NCBI RefSeq assembly: GCF_012932145.1
Contig: NZ_MWOK01000019.1
Coordinates: 1 to 56,285, forward strand
DNA: 56,285 bases
Source of the DNA: Acidovorax sp. SRB_14
GTDB lineage: Bacteria > Pseudomonadota > Gammaproteobacteria > Burkholderiales > Burkholderiaceae_C
Direction of reading: 5' to 3'
The notes under the pieces were generated by a model. It had not been told where the DNA came from, did not search any database, and was given only the letters and a program-made list of their open reading frames with translations. A program made the translations under genes and the position numbers. This document shows positions 1 through 8,832 of the stretch, in pieces; the first letter of the stretch is position 1; every line of letters starts with the position of its first letter.

Positions 1-1
1 C

Positions 2-637
2 AACGGCAGCGCCACCAATGGCAGCGCCACCGCAGGCAGCGGCGGCAATGGCAATGGCGGGCGCGCCAATGGCGGAGACAGCGGTGGTGCGTCCGCTGCC
101 AACGGCAGCGGCAGCGGCAGCGGTGGTGGCAGTGGCTCCGCCAATGGCGGCAGCAACACCGACGGCGGCACGGGCGGCAACGGCGGCACCTCGGGCAGCG
201 GCGGAGCCGCCACCGCCACCGGCTCAGGCGGCACCTCCAACAGCAATGGCGGCGGCAGCACCCGCACCGCCGGCATGGGCACGGGCGGCGCCGGCGGCAG
301 CAGCACCAATGGCAGCGCCACCAACGGCGGCGCCAGCAACGGCGCCAACACCAGCGGCAACGGCGGCGCGGGTGGCAGCGGCGCGGGCGGCACGGGTGGC
401 GCCGGCAGTGGCGGCACCAACACCGCCAATGGCGGCGCCGGTGGCACGGGCGCGGGCGGCAGCGGCGGCGCTGGCGGCACCAACACCGTGAGCGCGGGCA
501 CGTTCAGCATGGCCAACACCATGACCAGCGTCGGCCAGTCGGCCGCCGGCATCATGGTCGCGAGCCAGAACAGCGGCATCTCGTCGCTGGTCCAGCAGAG
601 CGTGAACGTGCAGGCCAACCTGGCCGTCGGCAAGTAA
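2..637 (+). CDS. Gly/Asn/Ser/Ala-rich low-complexity protein, 5'-truncated by window edge
   Basis: The frame is open from base 2 to the TAA at 635-637 and shows about 211 C-terminal residues; the start lies outside the window. Roughly the first 160 visible residues are built almost only from G, N, S, A and T in short units such as GGSGAGG and NGGA. The last ~48 residues are ordinary sequence and include QSAAGIMVASQN and SLVQQSVNVQANL before the C-terminal K. No transmembrane segment or catalytic motif is visible. Such composition is typical of secreted or surface structural proteins, but I do not recognise a named family. Other frames are also open because of the repetitive GC-rich codons. 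This frame is preferred because it alone gives the non-repetitive tail and a stop just before the intergenic repeat. Function unknown. Confidence 0.7.
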   Translation, partial: NGSATNGSATAGSGGNGNGGRANGGDSGGASAANGSGSGSGGGSGSANGGSNTDGGTGGNGGTSGSGGAATATGSGGTSNSNGGGSTRTAGMGTGGAGGSSTNGSATNGGASNGANTSGNGGAGGSGAGGTGGAGSGGTNTANGGAGGTGAGGSGGAGGTNTVSAGTFSMANTMTSVGQSAAGIMVASQNSGISSLVQQSVNVQANLAVGK

Positions 638-706
638 GCGCCTCCCCAGGCCCGCGCAGCGCGTGCACGCCACGCCTGCGCGGTTTCGCTGGTCTAATCC
701 AACACA

Positions 707-760
707 AAACCCGTTCAAACGCTTGCTGAAAAAGCGCTGACAGCTATATTTTGAATAGCA
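707..760. repeat. Interspersed ~60-bp imperfect inverted repeat, intergenic copy
   Basis: Between the convergent Gly-rich gene and hydrolase gene. Core features are AAACGCTTG, then AAGCGCTGACAGCTAT, then TTTTGAATAGC. The distal half matches the segment inside ppiA (25713-25738) at 24 of 26 bases. It abuts the stop codon of the minus-strand hydrolase. Confidence 0.7.
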
Positions 761-1633
761 TCACGAGCGCTCTGCTGCCAGCAAGAAGGCCTCCACGGTC
801 TGCAGCTGCCCGGTCACATTGAGCGCCGGCGCGTGGCCGCAGTCCTGCACTTCAAGCACCTGCAGCTGTCCCCGCGCACCAGGGCCGCGCAGCTGCATGG
901 CTGCTGTGGTCTGCGGCAGCACCAGGTCGGACTCGGCGCCGCGCAGGCACAGCACGGGGATGTCGAGCGCGTCGTAATGCTCCCAGATGCGGTAGTCGTT
1001 GTCGTGGTGCGTGAACTGCTGCACCATGGCCGGGTCGTAGTGCGGCGTGACGCGGCCGTCGCCCAGGCGGCGCGTGGAGGTTTCGGTCAGGCGCCGCCAC
1101 TGTGCGTCGCTGAGCCAGCCATAGGGTTGGTAGACCTGCCGGAAGAATGCCTCCAGCTCGCGCACGGTGTCGAAGGCGGGCGGCTGGCCCGCATAGGCCT
1201 TGATGCGCGCGAGCGCCGCGTCGGCCAGCTGCGGCGCGTTGTCGTTGAGCAGCAGGCTGCGGATGCGCCCCTTGAGCTGCGGCTCGAACAGCCCCGCCGC
1301 GCACACCGTGCCAATGGCGCCGCCCATCGAGGTGCCCACCCAGTGCGCCTGCGCGATGCCCAGCTGGTCAAACAGGTCGGCGGCGATGCGGGCGTAGAAC
1401 GACAGGCAGTATTCGTCCTGCGGCCTCCGGCTCCACTGGCTCAGGCCGCGCCCGAGCGTGTCCGGGCAGACCACGCGCCAGCGCGGCGCCAGGTGCGCCG
1501 CCAGTTCGTCCATGTCGCGCCCGGTGCGCGCCAGGCCGTGCCATGCAATCACCACGGGGGCGTCCTGCGCACCCCACTCCGTGTAGTGGATTTCGTAGCC
1601 GGCGCAGGTGGCGTAGCGGGAATTGGGAGACAT
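761..1633 (-). CDS. Alpha/beta-fold hydrolase
   Basis: This 290-residue protein has the alpha/beta hydrolase layout. An oxyanion HG motif lies near residue 32 (AWHGLARTG), the nucleophile elbow GTSMGG near residue 100, a candidate acid in GAESDLV and a catalytic His in DCGHAP near the C-terminus. There is no signal peptide, so it is probably cytoplasmic. It is the last gene of the minus-strand operon that carries a Liv-type transporter and a 3-hydroxybutyrate-oligomer hydrolase; the gap to the preceding receptor gene is 40 bp. Hydrolysis of an ester or short oligomer taken up by the transporter is an inference. The substrate cannot be read from sequence. The ATG at 1633 has AAGGTG upstream. 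Confidence 0.85.
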   Translation of the reverse strand: MSPNSRYATCAGYEIHYTEWGAQDAPVVIAWHGLARTGRDMDELAAHLAPRWRVVCPDTLGRGLSQWSRRPQDEYCLSFYARIAADLFDQLGIAQAHWVGTSMGGAIGTVCAAGLFEPQLKGRIRSLLLNDNAPQLADAALARIKAYAGQPPAFDTVRELEAFFRQVYQPYGWLSDAQWRRLTETSTRRLGDGRVTPHYDPAMVQQFTHHDNDYRIWEHYDALDIPVLCLRGAESDLVLPQTTAAMQLRGPGARGQLQVLEVQDCGHAPALNVTGQLQTVEAFLLAAERS

Positions 1634-1673
1634 GGTGAAGCACCTTGTGAAACAGGGAGACGGCGCCGCCGCC

Positions 1674-2825
1674 TCATTTCATGAGCCGGCCCGAGCGACC
1701 AATCACGGTCACTTCGACGTAGCGCGACCCAATGCGGTTGGTGGGTGAGTAGCCCACGGTGATCCCGCCCAGGTCCAGGCGCTGCAGGGATTCGAGCGCC
1801 TTGAGCACCTTGGCGCGCGTGGGTGCGGGCCCGGCGCGGCGCAGGGCCTCGACCAGCACCTTCGCACCGAGAAACTGCTCGAAGCTGGTGTAGTTGACCT
1901 CGGCCCCGGGCGCGTACTGTTTCAGCAACTGCTGGTACTCGCGCACCACCGGCAGCATCGGCTGGTAGGGGAATGGCACCACCTGGCTGATGCCCAGGCC
2001 GTGGGCGTTCTGCAGCCCTGCCAGCTTGACCAACTCGGCCGGGTCCACCACCGAAATGCTGTAGAGCTGCGCGCCTCCGCCCTGCGCGCGGTAGCGCTGG
2101 ATGAACGCCGCCGCCGGCTTGTTGATGGCGATCATGATCACGGCCTGCGCATCGGCGGCCTGGATGGCGCGGACCGCACCGTCGACCTGGTCGGTGTTGC
2201 GCTCGTAGCCGGCCGAGGCCACGAGCCGGAGCTTGCGCTTGGCCAGCGCCGCCTCCACGCCCGCCAGGCCGGCCTTGCCAAACCCGTCGTCCTGGTACAT
2301 CACGGCCACGCGGTCCATGCCCAGGGTGGTGAGCTGCTGCACCATGTGCTCGGCCTCGTCGGCATAGCCCGCGCGCACATGGAAGATCCAGGGGTTGAAC
2401 GGGTTGCGCAGCGGCTCGCCCCCGGTGTAGGGCGCCACCAGGGCCGCCCCGCCCTGCTCCAGCACGCCATCGGCGAGCAGCTGCGTGATGTTGGCCGTGC
2501 CGGCGAAACCATAGAGCGCCACCACCTCGGGACGCTCCAGCAGTTCGCGCGTGAGGCGCACCGTGTCGGGCACCTTGTATCCGTCGTCCACCACGGACTG
2601 GCGGATCTTGGCGCCGTGCACGCCGCCCTGGGCGTTGATCCAGTCAAAGTAGATTTTTCCGCCCAGCACCATTTGTTGGCCGGTGGTGGCGAGCACCCCC
2701 GACAGGGGCGCCACCTGGCCAATGACGATCTCACCGGCACGGGCAGGCTGCGCCAGTCCCCCTCCAGCGCAGAGGGCGAGCGCGGCCAGCAGGCCGGCCG
2801 CGCACGACTTCCAGAATGTTTGCAT
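1674..2825 (-). CDS. Liv-type ABC transporter periplasmic substrate-binding protein (second receptor of the operon)
   Basis: A 383-residue type-I periplasmic binding protein of the leucine-binding/HAAT receptor family. Start MQTFWKSC is followed by a signal peptide (hydrophobic LLAALALCA, cleavage after ARA near residue 30). Mature sequence begins GEIVIGQVAPLSGVLATTGQ, the standard LivJ-like opening. The frame is open far upstream through the 3HB-oligomer hydrolase gene, but signal peptide and family length place the start at 2825. It lies 29 bp downstream of the oligomer hydrolase and upstream of the alpha/beta hydrolase. A second receptor in the same operon suggests the LivFGHM core serves two ligands. 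Ligand unknown. Confidence 0.88.
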   Translation of the reverse strand: MQTFWKSCAAGLLAALALCAGGGLAQPARAGEIVIGQVAPLSGVLATTGQQMVLGGKIYFDWINAQGGVHGAKIRQSVVDDGYKVPDTVRLTRELLERPEVVALYGFAGTANITQLLADGVLEQGGAALVAPYTGGEPLRNPFNPWIFHVRAGYADEAEHMVQQLTTLGMDRVAVMYQDDGFGKAGLAGVEAALAKRKLRLVASAGYERNTDQVDGAVRAIQAADAQAVIMIAINKPAAAFIQRYRAQGGGAQLYSISVVDPAELVKLAGLQNAHGLGISQVVPFPYQPMLPVVREYQQLLKQYAPGAEVNYTSFEQFLGAKVLVEALRRAGPAPTRAKVLKALESLQRLDLGGITVGYSPTNRIGSRYVEVTVIGRSGRLMK

Positions 2826-2854
2826 GGTGGGGTTCCTGCGCAGCCAGCCCGGGC

Positions 2855-5041
2855 TCAGTTGGGAACGCTCAGCGACGTGCCCGCAAAGCCAATCTGGTTG
2901 CCGACGGTGGGTGCCGCCACAAACGGCGGCACATTGCTGGCGGTGATGGCCGGGGCCGCACCGGGCACGCCGCCACGCGGTGTGGTGCGCACCACCTGGC
3001 TCGCGGGCAGCGCGGCACCGCTCTTGAGGTGCGCGTACATCGCGTCCATGGCCTGGTTGAAGTACGGGTGCAGCGGCACGAAGCGCGTGTCGAACCCGCT
3101 GAGCGGCAGGAAGGTGTCGAAGTGCTGGCCGTTCGTCACCTCGATGTAGCGCAGCTTGCTCGCGGCGCCCTCCACCACCTTGTTGTAGGCGGCATAGGCG
3201 CGGGCGTTGTTGTTCACCGGCACCAGGGCATCGCTGCGCCCGCTCACGATGAGGGTGGGCTTGCCGCGCAGGTTGCCGTTGAGCACCACCTCGGCGATGC
3301 CGGCACGCACGGCGTCGCTCTGTGCCTTGGTGGGCACCGTGGATGCCGTGAGCGCCGCGCCGGTGGCCGGATCGGTGCCGGTGACCAGTGCGCGCTGGCA
3401 CAAGGCGTTGTCGAGGCCGAAGTCGGCGACGCCTGTCGACGGCGACACGGCAAACTGCCACGCTTTGGCACCGCCCACCGAGTCGTTGTAGACCACCGTG
3501 GCCGGTGTGCCGTTGGCGGTGCCGTTGGCCGTGGCGAAGCTCTGCGCAAGAGCCGCGGGCGCCACGGCCACCGGGTCGCCGGTGGCACTGACCGCCGCAA
3601 AGCTGGTGTTGCAGACATTGGCCTCGACCGGGAAGCGGCCATAGCTGACCGGGTACATGGCCGAGAGGATGGGGCCGTTGCCCAGGGCGTAGTGGGCGTT
3701 GTGCATCTGGTCGTGCTCGGGCGTCCAGCCATAGGCGCGCAGCTTGTTGAGCGCGTCCAGCGACCGGGCGGCCGTGTCGGCGCCAGTGACCAGCCCCTTG
3801 GCCGCCAGGCTGTCGCAGCGTGCCGTGGCCCGCGCCGTCAGTCCGGTCAGCGCGATGTAGTTGAAGATGGACACTTCGGCCATGGCCGCGCCTGCCGCCA
3901 GCGCAGCGCAGGGCTGGTAGAGGTTGCCGTAGGTGGTGTAGTCGGCCAGCGTCTTGCCGTAGCCGGTGACCGCGGCGCCGCCGACCTGGATGCCATAGCC
4001 GCTGGCCGTGGGCATTTCGGCCACCGGTTCGGATGCGACCACGCCGTCGATCAGGCCTGCGCCGTCCTGTTCGGCAGCGCGCAGCGAAGCGGCGCCGCCA
4101 TTGGACGCAGAGCCGGCGATCACAAGGGTGTTGTCCGCCGTGAACGGCACCGGATTGGCGGCCGTGCCATAGCGGTCGTTGAGCACAAACAGTGCATAGC
4201 GGCCTGCGGCCAGCGTGTCGTTGCCCCAGTCCTTTTCCGGGTTCAGCTGCGAGTGCACCTGCTTGAGCGCCAGCCGGTTCGGGAACACGGCGTTGTAGGC
4301 CGCGCGGGCAGCATCGCTGATGTTGGCGGCAAAGAAGTTGAGCGCCCCGGCTGCGCTGCGCGTGGCGCGCGTGCCGTCGATCTTGTTGACGGTGTCGTCC
4401 ATCATGTTGTAGATGCCCACGCCCTTGCCGGCATCGGTCAGCGCGACGGCGCAGCCGTGCTTGAGGCCCCACTCGCCGGCCGTGCCGATGGCGCCGTAGA
4501 CGCCACGCGAGCCCGAGGACGCGCCCAGCACCACGCAGGGACTGGCCTGGTTGAAGCTGTCGGGCACCTGCACCGCGATCACGGTGCGCTTGCGGCCCGA
4601 GCCATCGTCGAGCACCGCCACGTGTTCACGGCCGGGAATCAAACCCTCGCTGGCCGTGACAACACCGGCCGTGGTGACGTTGGGGCCGTACAGCGTGCCA
4701 TAGCCGCCATTGGCCGAGTAATCCAGGATGCCGCGGTAATTGGAATACAGCGCGTTGCGGCGCAGTTCGGCCGCCGTGGGGTTGGCGGGATCGACATAGG
4801 CAGGCGTAGCGCCGCCCAGGCCCGTCTTGCCGATGCCCCCGGTCAGCAGGTCCTGCGTGGCGGCAGTGTCGCCCTTGCCCACCGTGGTCGCGGGGTACAC
4901 CGTGGCGCTCACCTGCGACACGCCTTTGGGAAGCTCGTTGGTGGGAAGGGATGATCCACCACCGCATGCGGCCAGCACGGCCCCCGCCAGCGCGGTCGTG
5001 GCCACTTTCAGGGCCCGCTTGTCCTGCAGATTCACTTTCAT
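2855..5041 (-). CDS. D-(-)-3-hydroxybutyrate oligomer hydrolase, lipoprotein
   Basis: A 728-residue protein matching the 3HBOH family (EC 3.1.1.22), which cleaves 3-hydroxybutyrate dimers and oligomers released from poly-3-hydroxybutyrate. Start MKVNLQDKRALK is followed by a lipoprotein signal with lipobox LAAC (Cys near residue 27), so it is an exported lipoprotein. The probable nucleophile motif is GASSGSRG near residue 170; the C-terminal part carries GRSDALVPV and NGQHFDTF, candidate acid and histidine regions. The ribosome-binding site AAGGAGA lies 8 bp before the ATG at 5041. It sits between livM (35-bp gap) and a second Liv-type receptor, linking oligomer hydrolysis to the adjacent transporter. 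Family assignment is from memory of conserved text; no search was run. Confidence 0.85.
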   Translation of the reverse strand: MKVNLQDKRALKVATTALAGAVLAACGGGSSLPTNELPKGVSQVSATVYPATTVGKGDTAATQDLLTGGIGKTGLGGATPAYVDPANPTAAELRRNALYSNYRGILDYSANGGYGTLYGPNVTTAGVVTASEGLIPGREHVAVLDDGSGRKRTVIAVQVPDSFNQASPCVVLGASSGSRGVYGAIGTAGEWGLKHGCAVALTDAGKGVGIYNMMDDTVNKIDGTRATRSAAGALNFFAANISDAARAAYNAVFPNRLALKQVHSQLNPEKDWGNDTLAAGRYALFVLNDRYGTAANPVPFTADNTLVIAGSASNGGAASLRAAEQDGAGLIDGVVASEPVAEMPTASGYGIQVGGAAVTGYGKTLADYTTYGNLYQPCAALAAGAAMAEVSIFNYIALTGLTARATARCDSLAAKGLVTGADTAARSLDALNKLRAYGWTPEHDQMHNAHYALGNGPILSAMYPVSYGRFPVEANVCNTSFAAVSATGDPVAVAPAALAQSFATANGTANGTPATVVYNDSVGGAKAWQFAVSPSTGVADFGLDNALCQRALVTGTDPATGAALTASTVPTKAQSDAVRAGIAEVVLNGNLRGKPTLIVSGRSDALVPVNNNARAYAAYNKVVEGAASKLRYIEVTNGQHFDTFLPLSGFDTRFVPLHPYFNQAMDAMYAHLKSGAALPASQVVRTTPRGGVPGAAPAITASNVPPFVAAPTVGNQIGFAGTSLSVPN

Positions 5042-5076
5042 GATGTCTCCTTTTTTCACTGACACAAAAAGCGTGC

Positions 5077-6144
5077 TCAGCGTGCCGCACGCAGGGATCT
5101 GAGGCGTCCGACGACGCCGGTGGGAAAGTAATAGACCGACAACACAAACAGCACGCCCAGCCACAGCAGCCAGCGGTCAGGCGAGAGCAGCGCGGACAGC
5201 CAGGGCAGGCCCGAAGCCCCTTCGCTACCCAGGCGCAGCAGATCCTGCAGGTAGCTTTGCGCCACCAGAAACAGCACGGCGCCGATGACCGAGCCGTAGA
5301 TCGTGCCCATGCCACCGATCACCACGATGAGCAGGCAGTCCATCATGATTTCGAAGGAAAGCGACGTGTCGGGCCCGTTGTAGCGCAGCCAGATCGCCAG
5401 CATGCCGCCGGCCAGCGTGGCAAACAGCGCCGACAGCACGCTCGACGTGGTGCGGTAGACCACCACGCGGTAGCCGATGGCCTCGGCGCGGAACTCGTTT
5501 TCGCGGATGGCCTGCAGCACGCGGCCGAACGGCGAGTTGACGATGCGCAGCAGCGCCAGCACCAGCGCCACGGCCACCACGAACAGCAGGTAGTAGCACA
5601 GCAGGCGCCCATCGAGCGATACGCCGAGGAACGGCTCGTCGGCGAACTCGAAGCTGGGCGACAGGACCGCGGGCACCTTGAAGGTCAGGCCGTCCTCGCC
5701 GCCCGTGATGTCCGACAGCTGCGAGGCCAGCGTCTGGAACGCAGCCGCCACGGCCAGCGTGATCATGGCGAAGAAGATGGCGCGCACGCGCAGCGAGAAC
5801 AGCCCCACGGCCAGCGACAGCAGCAGCGACAGCAGCAGCGCGCCGCCGATGCCCACGGCCAGCGCCATCCACGTCGGGCCCAGGCGCGTGGTGGCCACGG
5901 CCACGCCGTAGGCACCGATGCCGAAGAACATGGTGTGCGCAAAGCTCACGATGCCGGTGTAGCCCAGCAGCAGGTCGAAGCTGGCGACCAGCACCACGAA
6001 CACCAGCACCTTGGCCGCCACCGACAGCGCCTTGACGCCGGGAAACAGGAACGGTGCGAACGCCAGCCCGATCAGGATGGCCGCGAGGACCACCGCCAGC
6101 ACCCTGCTGCGCGGAAAGTCGTTGGACAGAAGACGGTTCAACAT
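5077..6144 (-). CDS. livM: Branched-chain amino acid-type ABC transporter permease LivM
   Basis: A 355-residue polytopic membrane protein with about nine hydrophobic segments and the LivM signature region (DLLLGYTGIVSFAHTMFFGI near residue 60, then IGGMGTIYGSVIGA near residue 275). It forms the inner-membrane channel with LivH. GAGGAA precedes the ATG at 6144. It begins 13 bp after livH and is followed by the 3HB-oligomer hydrolase gene. The substrate class of such transporters is broad (branched-chain amino acids, amides, carboxylates), so the name describes the family and not the ligand. Confidence 0.92.
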   Translation of the reverse strand: MLNRLLSNDFPRSRVLAVVLAAILIGLAFAPFLFPGVKALSVAAKVLVFVVLVASFDLLLGYTGIVSFAHTMFFGIGAYGVAVATTRLGPTWMALAVGIGGALLLSLLLSLAVGLFSLRVRAIFFAMITLAVAAAFQTLASQLSDITGGEDGLTFKVPAVLSPSFEFADEPFLGVSLDGRLLCYYLLFVVAVALVLALLRIVNSPFGRVLQAIRENEFRAEAIGYRVVVYRTTSSVLSALFATLAGGMLAIWLRYNGPDTSLSFEIMMDCLLIVVIGGMGTIYGSVIGAVLFLVAQSYLQDLLRLGSEGASGLPWLSALLSPDRWLLWLGVLFVLSVYYFPTGVVGRLRSLRAAR

Positions 6145-6157
6145 GGTCTGTGCTTCC

Positions 6158-7141
6158 TCAACGGTTCGCCACGGGGTACACGCCCTGCGGGCGCCACAGC
6201 AGGATGGCGACCATCAACGCGATGTTCGAGAACAGCGCCGCCTTGGGCACCAGAAAGCCCGTGTAGTTGGCCATCAGCCCCACCAGCAGCGCGCCGATCA
6301 GCGCCCCGCCCGTGCTGCCCAGGCCACCGATGATGATGACGATGAAGATCAGCACATTGACCTGCGCGCCCATCTGCGGGATGACGTTCTGCTGGTACAG
6401 CCCCCACATCACGCCGCCCAGGCCCGCCAGCGCCGAGCCCACGACGAACACGCCGACGAACAGGCGGCGGATGCGGTAGCCGAGCGACTCGACCATCTCG
6501 CGGTCCTGCACGCCGGCGCGGATCAACAGCCCCACCTTGGTGCGCGCGAGCGTCCAGGCCAGCACGCCGAACACGAGCAGGCCGACGGCCACGGCCACGA
6601 GGCGGTATTTCTCGATCGCGGCGTCGCCCACCAGCAGCGCGCCGCGCATGCCTTCGGGCAGCGGCAGCGGAATCTGCGCCGGCCCCCAGACCACCTTGAT
6701 CAGCTCCTCGCCGATGATCATGCCGCCCATGGTGATGAGGATCTGCTTCAAGTGCTGGCCATACACCGGCCGCACGATGAAGCGCTCGAACGCCAGGCCC
6801 ACGGCGCCCGCCACCGCCATGGCCACCAGCATGGCCGGCAGCACGGCGACCAGATTGCGCCACAGCTCGGCGCTGCCCGTCCAGTCGCCCATGGCGCCCA
6901 GCACGCTGGTGGCGACGAAGGCGCCGAGCGCGATGAACACGCCGTGGCCAAAGTTCAGCACGTCCATCAGGCCGAACACCAGGGTCAGGCCCGAGGCGAT
7001 GATGAAGATGATCATGCCCATGGCCAGGCCCGCCACGGTGAGCGTGAGCCAGGTCGAGGGCGAGCCGATGAAGGGCAGCACCAGCAGGGCCAGCGCCGGC
7101 ACCAGCACCAGCGGTTTCCAGTCGAGATCGCGCGCACGCAT
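6158..7141 (-). CDS. livH: Branched-chain amino acid-type ABC transporter permease LivH
   Basis: A 327-residue permease with the LivH pattern: SGLTLVFGLMDVLNFGHG near residue 50, RAGVQDREMVESLGY in the cytoplasmic EAA-like loop, and IGGLGSTGGALIGALLVG near residue 270. The frame is open far upstream, but the hydrophobic N-terminus and family length put the start at the ATG at 7141, with an AAGGGGG purine stretch upstream. It lies 92 bp after livF; that gap holds one copy of the interspersed repeat. It partners LivM in the membrane. Confidence 0.92.
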   Translation of the reverse strand: MRARDLDWKPLVLVPALALLVLPFIGSPSTWLTLTVAGLAMGMIIFIIASGLTLVFGLMDVLNFGHGVFIALGAFVATSVLGAMGDWTGSAELWRNLVAVLPAMLVAMAVAGAVGLAFERFIVRPVYGQHLKQILITMGGMIIGEELIKVVWGPAQIPLPLPEGMRGALLVGDAAIEKYRLVAVAVGLLVFGVLAWTLARTKVGLLIRAGVQDREMVESLGYRIRRLFVGVFVVGSALAGLGGVMWGLYQQNVIPQMGAQVNVLIFIVIIIGGLGSTGGALIGALLVGLMANYTGFLVPKAALFSNIALMVAILLWRPQGVYPVANR

Positions 7142-7166
7142 GCCGTGGCCCCCTTTCCGCGCTGCG

Positions 7167-7225
7167 GAAAATATGTTTTTGATAGCTGTCCGCGCTTGCC
7201 ACACAAGCGTTTGAGGCCGATTGAA
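7167..7225. repeat. Interspersed ~60-bp imperfect inverted repeat, between livF and livH
   Basis: Contains GATAGCTGTCCGCGCTTG...CAAGCGTTTGAGGCCGATTG. The reverse complement aligns with the other copies (CGGCC, AAACGCTTG, AAGCGC, AGCTATCAAAAA). It occupies most of the gap inside the liv operon. Confidence 0.7.
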
Positions 7226-7233
7226 GAATTCCG

Positions 7234-7959
7234 TCACAGTGCCAACCCCAACAGCGAACGCTGCAGCGCCTCGTCTTCGGCCAGCTGCGCCATGGAGCCT
7301 GCATGCACGACGGTGCCGTTGTCCATCACGGCCACCGAGTCGCCCAGGCGCTTGGCGAAATGGATGTTCTGCTCGACCAGCAGGATGGTCACGCCGCTCT
7401 TCTTGAGCTGGTCGAACGCCTCGATCATGTTGTTGACGATGGCAGGTGCCAGGCCCTTGCTGGGTTCGTCGACGATCAGCAGGTCGCGCGGCTCGACGAT
7501 GGCGCGCGCCACCGCCACCATCTGCTTCTGCCCGCCCGAGAGCTTGCCGGCCGGATGGTTCCAGAACTTCTCCACGGCCGGGAACAGGCCAAAGATCCAC
7601 TCCAGCCGCGCCGGGTCCATCTGCGCGGCGGTGCGGGCCGCACGAGCGGCCAGCAGCATGTTCTCCTTGACCGTGAGGTCGGCAAAGATGCCCATGTTCT
7701 CGGGCACATAGGCGATGTTCCTGCCCGCGATCTGCGGCGTGTGCAGCGCCGTGATGTCCTCGCCCGCGAAGTGGATCGAGCCCTTGGAGGCGTGCCACAG
7801 GCCCATGATGGTGCGCAGCGTGGTCGTCTTGCCCGCGCCGTTGCGGCCCAGCAGCAGGGTCAGTTCGCCCCGGGGCACGGCCAGGTCGACGCCGTGCAGG
7901 ATGTGGTAGGCGCCGATGTGCGTGTGCACGCCCTTGAGCTCCAGCAGGTTGTCGCTCAT
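7234..7959 (-). CDS. livF: Branched-chain amino acid-type ABC transporter ATPase LivF
   Basis: A 241-residue ABC ATPase. Walker A GRNGAGKTT is near residue 38, the signature LSGGQKQ near residue 138, Walker B LLIVDEPSKGL near residue 158 and the switch His in LLVEQNIHF. The length and the ENMLLAAR region fit LivF. Its ATG (7959) overlaps the TGA of livG in an ATGA arrangement, implying translational coupling. It forms a heterodimeric motor with LivG. Confidence 0.93.
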   Translation of the reverse strand: MSDNLLELKGVHTHIGAYHILHGVDLAVPRGELTLLLGRNGAGKTTTLRTIMGLWHASKGSIHFAGEDITALHTPQIAGRNIAYVPENMGIFADLTVKENMLLAARAARTAAQMDPARLEWIFGLFPAVEKFWNHPAGKLSGGQKQMVAVARAIVEPRDLLIVDEPSKGLAPAIVNNMIEAFDQLKKSGVTILLVEQNIHFAKRLGDSVAVMDNGTVVHAGSMAQLAEDEALQRSLLGLAL

Positions 7960-8720
7960 GCTGCCTCCTTCGTGACACCCAGGTAGGCCTCTTGCACCAC
8001 GGGCGAGGCGATCACTTCGGCGGGCGCGCCGTCGGCCACCAGCGTGCCGTTGGTCAGCACGATGATGCGGTCGGCCAGCTCGCGCACCACGTCCATCTTG
8101 TGCTCGACCAGCAGGATCGTCTTGGTGGGGTCCTTCTTGAGTTCGCGGATCAGGTTCAGGATCACGGGGGCCTCGTCGTGGCCCATGCCGGCCGTGGGCT
8201 CGTCGAACATGTAGACCTGCGGTTCGAGCGCCATCAGCAGCGCCACTTCGAGCTTGCGCTGGTCGCCGTGCGGCAGGCTGGCGACGGCAGTGCCGCGGCG
8301 CTCCTGCAGCGCGACGGCCTCCAGGATGGCCTCGGCGCGCTCGGTCAGCACGCGGTGGTCGCTCCAGATGCTCCACAGGTTCAGGCCGCGGCGGTGCGGC
8401 CCTTCGCGCGTGGCCTGCACGGCCAGGCGCACGTTCTCCAGCACGCTGAGGCCCGGAAACAGGTTGGTCAGCTGGAAGGCGCGCCCGAGCCCGGCGCGCG
8501 TGCGTGCCGACGGGGCCAGGCCGGTGAGCTCGCGCCCGCCCAGCCGCACCGAACCGGCGCTGGCCTTGAGCTGCCCCGAGATCAGGTTGAAGTACGTGGT
8601 CTTGCCCGCGCCGTTGGGGCCGACGATGGCGGTGAGCGTGCCCGGCGCGAACGCGCAGCTCACGGCATTCACCGCCACATGGCCGCCGAAGCGAATGGTC
8701 AGGTCTTTTGTAGCCAGCAT
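7956..8720 (-). CDS. livG: Branched-chain amino acid-type ABC transporter ATPase LivG
   Basis: A 254-residue ABC ATPase. Walker A GPNGAGKTT is near residue 36, and LGRAFQLTNLFPGLSVLENV is the LivG-typical Q-loop region. The signature is LPHGDQRKLEVA (an LSHGEQ variant common in LivG), Walker B is VYMFDEPTAGM and the switch is LLVEHKMD. It is the first ATPase of the operon, 112 bp after the receptor gene, and that gap contains an interspersed repeat. It is coupled to livF by a 4-bp overlap. Confidence 0.93.
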   Translation of the reverse strand: MLATKDLTIRFGGHVAVNAVSCAFAPGTLTAIVGPNGAGKTTYFNLISGQLKASAGSVRLGGRELTGLAPSARTRAGLGRAFQLTNLFPGLSVLENVRLAVQATREGPHRRGLNLWSIWSDHRVLTERAEAILEAVALQERRGTAVASLPHGDQRKLEVALLMALEPQVYMFDEPTAGMGHDEAPVILNLIRELKKDPTKTILLVEHKMDVVRELADRIIVLTNGTLVADGAPAEVIASPVVQEAYLGVTKEAA

Positions 8721-8721
8721 C

Positions 8722-8786
8722 GAAATTCAGGTAAAACCGCCCCAAACGCTTGATGGACAAGCGCTAAAAGCTATAAAAACAGAAGC
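8722..8786. repeat. Interspersed ~60-bp imperfect inverted repeat, between receptor gene and livG
   Basis: Contains AAACGCTTGATGGACAAGCG followed by CTAAAAGCTATAAAAACAG, the same AAACGCTTG/CAAGCGCT/AGCTAT order as the other copies. It is the second copy inside this operon. Confidence 0.65.
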
Positions 8787-8832
8787 AATCCGCCATGGGC
8801 AGGCCGCGCTTGCGCCCTGCCCCCGCGCCGCA

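Noticed and set aside
2-490. Tandem short repeats considered as a CRISPR array or minisatellite
   Set aside because: Units are irregular codon-level GGN/AAC/AGC repeats in one protein frame with no constant repeat or unique spacers.
2816-4954. A 712-codon open frame on the plus strand, antisense to the 3HB-oligomer hydrolase gene
   Set aside because: It is a GC-bias shadow: composition is His/Arg/Gly-rich noise with no domain, while the minus-strand frame has a lipoprotein signal and family motifs.
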